Assembly (NCBI GenBank): GCA_902782805.1
Contig: CACZON010000013.1
Coordinates: 1-9,266 of the forward strand
Reading direction: 5' to 3'
From: Oscillospiraceae bacterium
Lineage (GTDB): Bacteria > Bacillota > Clostridia > Oscillospirales > Acutalibacteraceae
DNA: 9,266 nt
Shown here: positions 7,454 to 9,266 of the stretch, piece after piece
How the letters are laid out: every line of letters starts with the position of its first letter
Position numbering within the stretch: the stretch's first letter is position 1
Made by a program: the position numbers and the translations under genes
The notes under the pieces: generated by a model
The model's database searches: none
Told to the model about the DNA's origin: nothing
What the model saw: only the letters and a program-made list of their open reading frames with translations

Positions 7454-7564
7454 CCGTTTACGGATGCGAAACCGAATTCAATCCGGTTTGGTGATACCCC
7501 GCAGCCGAAGCTCGATACGCCGGACAGCGTGACGAAGCTGTTCGCTGATAAATGTACCGAATAG
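7454..7564 (+). pseudogene. Fossil 3' end of a fifth esterase paralogue
   Basis: Reading on from the EST3 stop in the same frame gives 36 sense codons and TAG (7562-7564). The translation starts PFTDAKPNS and ends DKCTE. It aligns without gaps to the last 36 residues of EST3 (PFKDAEPNA to NVAAK, bases 7343-7450), with about 12 identities: the PF.DA.PN start, a Phe at 12, Pro at 16, and D.P..V.K near the end. It also resembles the C-terminus of EST2 (VDTPND against LDTPDS). The rest of such a gene, including all catalytic residues, is absent and there is no start site, so this is a remnant, not a gene. Most likely it is the tail of a deleted esterase copy; a tandem duplication of the EST3 3' end is the alternative. 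The EST4 ribosome site begins just after its stop. Confidence 0.7.
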
Positions 7565-7565
7565 A

Positions 7566-7571
7566 AGGAGG
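7566..7571 (+). promoter_or_regulatory. Ribosome binding site of EST4
   Basis: AGGAGG lies seven bases before the ATG at 7579. It rules out the in-frame ATG at 7552, which has no such site and lies inside the fossil esterase tail. Confidence 0.9.
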
Positions 7572-7578
7572 ACAACTT

Positions 7579-9129
7579 ATGTTAAGAGTCACAAAAACCG
7601 AAAACGGAATGGTTCGCGGCGTCCCCGCGGCTGATCCGCGCATTACCGCTTTTAAGGGCATTCCGTTTGCGGCGCCGCCGGTCGGCGAACTGCGCTGGAA
7701 AGGCCCGCGCCCCGCAAAGGATTGGGAAGGCATCCGCGACTGCTCCGCGTTCGGACCGATCGCAATGCAGAAAATGCCCGGCCTCGGCGATCCCAACAAT
7801 ATCTACACCCGCGAATGGAACGTCGATTACGAACTCCCGACGAGCGAGGATTGCCTCCAGCTCAATATCTGGACGCCGGCAAAATCGACGGACGAACGCC
7901 TGCCGGTAATGGTCTGGTTCTACGGCGGCGGCCTCAACGAAGGCCATCCCTCCGAGATGGAATTCGACGGCGAGCGCATCGCGCGCCGCGGCGTCATTCT
8001 CGTTTCCGTCAACTACCGCGTCAACATGTTCGGATTCATGGCGCATCCGTGGATCACCGCGACCGCCGAGGATAAGTGCTATACGAACTTCGGTTCCTAT
8101 GACCAGCGCTTCGGCGTTCAGTGGGTCAAGCGCAATATTGCGAACTTCGGCGGCGATCCCGATAATATCACGATCTTCGGCCAATCCGCCGGCGGCAGAA
8201 GCACGCTCTTCCAGCTGCTCTCTCCGCTCAACGATACCGATCATATCAAAAAAGCGATCTCGATGAGCGGCAGCGGCATCAGCCTGACGATGCATTATCC
8301 GACCTTGGCCGAAGCGGAGCAGATCGGTATTGAATTCTTCGATTACCTCGGCGTTAAGTCGCTGGAGGAGGCGAAGGCGATCGAATCCTTCGAGCTGATG
8401 AAGAAAATGTACGAGTTCCAGGCCGAAGGCCAGAAGAAAGGCCTCCCGCGCTGGCGCTGGGGCATGGTGGTGGACGGCGTCTTTATGCCGGATAACCCGA
8501 CCGAGCTTTTAAAGCAGAACAAGCGCCTGCCCGTTCCGCTGATGGCGGGCCATACCACGGGTGATATGGGCGATCTCTTCTCGCGCGCTCCCTCCAAGGA
8601 AGCGATCCGCGATCAGATCCTTGCGATCGCCGGTGAAGAAGGCGGCAGGGAAGTTCTCGCCGCGGCCGATTACGAGAACGCCGATCTCGATGCGCTCAAA
8701 GCGGCGCTCTCCATCAACGGCCAGCGCTTCAGCGTGGAGCTGATGCATATGCGCGCAGTGGAAGACGGCCTTACGGATTATTTCTATTCCTTCGGCCCCG
8801 AGATCCCCGGCTGGGATAACCCCGGCGCGTTCCATTCGAGCGACCTCTGGTTCGTTTTCGAAACGCTTGCGAAATGCTGGCGTCCGTTCGTCGGAAAGCA
8901 TTACGATCTCGCCCGCCAGATGTGCAACTACTGGACGAACTTTGCGAAGACCGGCGATCCGAACGGCCTCGATCAGAACGGCACTCCGATGCCGCGCTGG
9001 GAAGCTTTTACCAACGAGGCTCCCTATTCGATGAACTTCGAGGATACGAGCTATTTCAACGCGAAGCCCGAGCTCCCCGCCGTAAAGCTGCTGCTTGAAA
9101 AAGCCGCCGACAAAGCCTGGCGCAAGTAA
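7579..9129 (+). CDS. Type B carboxylesterase EST4
   Basis: Predicted cytoplasmic ester hydrolase of 516 aa; the substrate is unknown. It carries GIPFAAPPVGELRWKGPRP (27-45), EDCLQLNIW (90-98), oxyanion GGG (116-118), GQSAG with Ser203, probable acid Asp329 (in GHTTGD) and His419 (in GAFHSSDLW). Asp in place of Glu as the acid is shared with EST1, while the C-terminal block around the His is nearly that of EST2 and EST3. It is slightly longer than EST2, mostly in the variable middle (about 230-400). No signal peptide. It lies 125 bases after EST3 with no terminator or clear promoter between, so it is probably the last gene of the EST2-EST3-EST4 unit, though the strong AGGAGG allows independent translation. 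A terminator follows its TAA. Confidence 0.94.
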   Translation: MLRVTKTENGMVRGVPAADPRITAFKGIPFAAPPVGELRWKGPRPAKDWEGIRDCSAFGPIAMQKMPGLGDPNNIYTREWNVDYELPTSEDCLQLNIWTPAKSTDERLPVMVWFYGGGLNEGHPSEMEFDGERIARRGVILVSVNYRVNMFGFMAHPWITATAEDKCYTNFGSYDQRFGVQWVKRNIANFGGDPDNITIFGQSAGGRSTLFQLLSPLNDTDHIKKAISMSGSGISLTMHYPTLAEAEQIGIEFFDYLGVKSLEEAKAIESFELMKKMYEFQAEGQKKGLPRWRWGMVVDGVFMPDNPTELLKQNKRLPVPLMAGHTTGDMGDLFSRAPSKEAIRDQILAIAGEEGGREVLAAADYENADLDALKAALSINGQRFSVELMHMRAVEDGLTDYFYSFGPEIPGWDNPGAFHSSDLWFVFETLAKCWRPFVGKHYDLARQMCNYWTNFAKTGDPNGLDQNGTPMPRWEAFTNEAPYSMNFEDTSYFNAKPELPAVKLLLEKAADKAWRK

Positions 9130-9140
9130 AATTTCAGACA

Positions 9141-9176
9141 AAAAAATTCCCGCGATGAAAATCGCGGGAAATTTTT
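9141..9176. terminator. Bidirectional terminator between EST4 and the convergent gene
   Basis: A 10-bp stem pairs 9147-9156 (TTCCCGCGAT) with 9161-9170 around a GAAA tetraloop. On the plus strand it is followed by ATTTTT; read on the minus strand it is followed by seven T (complement of the A run at 9140-9146). It can therefore end EST4 and the minus-strand gene that converges on it. Confidence 0.9.
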
Positions 9177-9191
9177 GTAAAAAGGAGTATT

Positions 9192-9266
9192 TTACGCTTT
9201 CGCTTTGAGGGCTTCTTCTACCGCAACCGCGCAGGCTACCGTAGCGCCGACCATCGGGTTGTTGCC
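9192..9266 (-). CDS. C-terminal fragment, possibly GGGtGRT-family protein
   Basis: On the minus strand an open frame runs from the window edge to TAA (complement of 9192-9194) and encodes 24 residues, GNNPMVGATVACAVAVEEAL followed by KAKA. The codon style matches the neighbouring genes and the stop lies just before a terminator that works in this direction, so it reads as a real gene end. From memory the GNNPMVGATVA motif resembles the C-terminus of the GGGtGRT family, conserved proteins of unknown function in anaerobic Firmicutes. That match is a recollection and has not been tested. Only the last 24 residues are visible, so nothing can be said about the domain or function. Confidence 0.55.
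   Translation of the reverse strand, partial: GNNPMVGATVACAVAVEEALKAKA

Noticed and set aside
7454..7564. Stop-codon read-through extending EST3 by 36 residues
   Set aside because: EST3 already ends at the same length as its relatives, and the extension would only repeat its C-terminus. There is no recoding signal. A remnant of a lost copy is simpler.
7552..7578. Earlier ATG for EST4 at 7552
   Set aside because: It has no ribosome site, lies inside the fossil esterase tail, and would add nine residues not shared with the paralogues. AGGAGG fits the ATG at 7579.

Overview
The window looks like a piece of a chromosome from a fairly GC-rich anaerobic member of the Clostridia, perhaps an Oscillospirales-type gut bacterium. 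This is an inference from three things: the adjacent dnaK-dnaJ pair, the style of the DnaJ and DnaK proteins, and strong AGGAGG ribosome sites with TATAAT promoters. No ribosomal RNA or other marker gene is present to confirm it.

Layout: (1) 1-2481 holds the 3' two thirds of dnaK followed by a complete dnaJ, separated by a perfect 14-bp hairpin and closed by a strong terminator at about 2491-2528. (2) 2635-4194 is a single type B carboxylesterase gene (EST1) with its own promoter and terminator. (3) 4441-9129 is a three-gene unit of further type B carboxylesterases (EST2, EST3, EST4) behind one extended -10 promoter. It closes with a hairpin that can also serve the opposite strand. (4) 9192-9266 is the 3' end of a convergent minus-strand gene, tentatively a GGGtGRT-family protein.

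All four esterases appear intact. Each has the GxSAG nucleophile elbow, an oxyanion GGG, an acidic residue and a catalytic His, and none has a visible signal peptide, so they probably act in the cytoplasm. They are tandem paralogues. EST2 and EST3 are about 84% identical over the first 230 residues, about 38% over the middle, and then highly similar again around the catalytic His. EST4 shares the same C-terminal block and EST1 is the outlier. Substrates cannot be read from the sequence.

The most unexpected item is in the 125-bp gap between EST3 and EST4. It is not empty. In the same frame as EST3, straight after its stop codon, lies a 36-codon segment plus stop that aligns without gaps to the last 36 codons of EST3. 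It looks like the fossil tail of a fifth esterase copy, so the array has probably gained and lost members.

No stretch longer than 300 bases lacks a gene. The largest gap (4195-4440) holds the EST1 terminator and the EST2 promoter and leader. No tRNA, rRNA, CRISPR array, insertion sequence or phage feature was seen.
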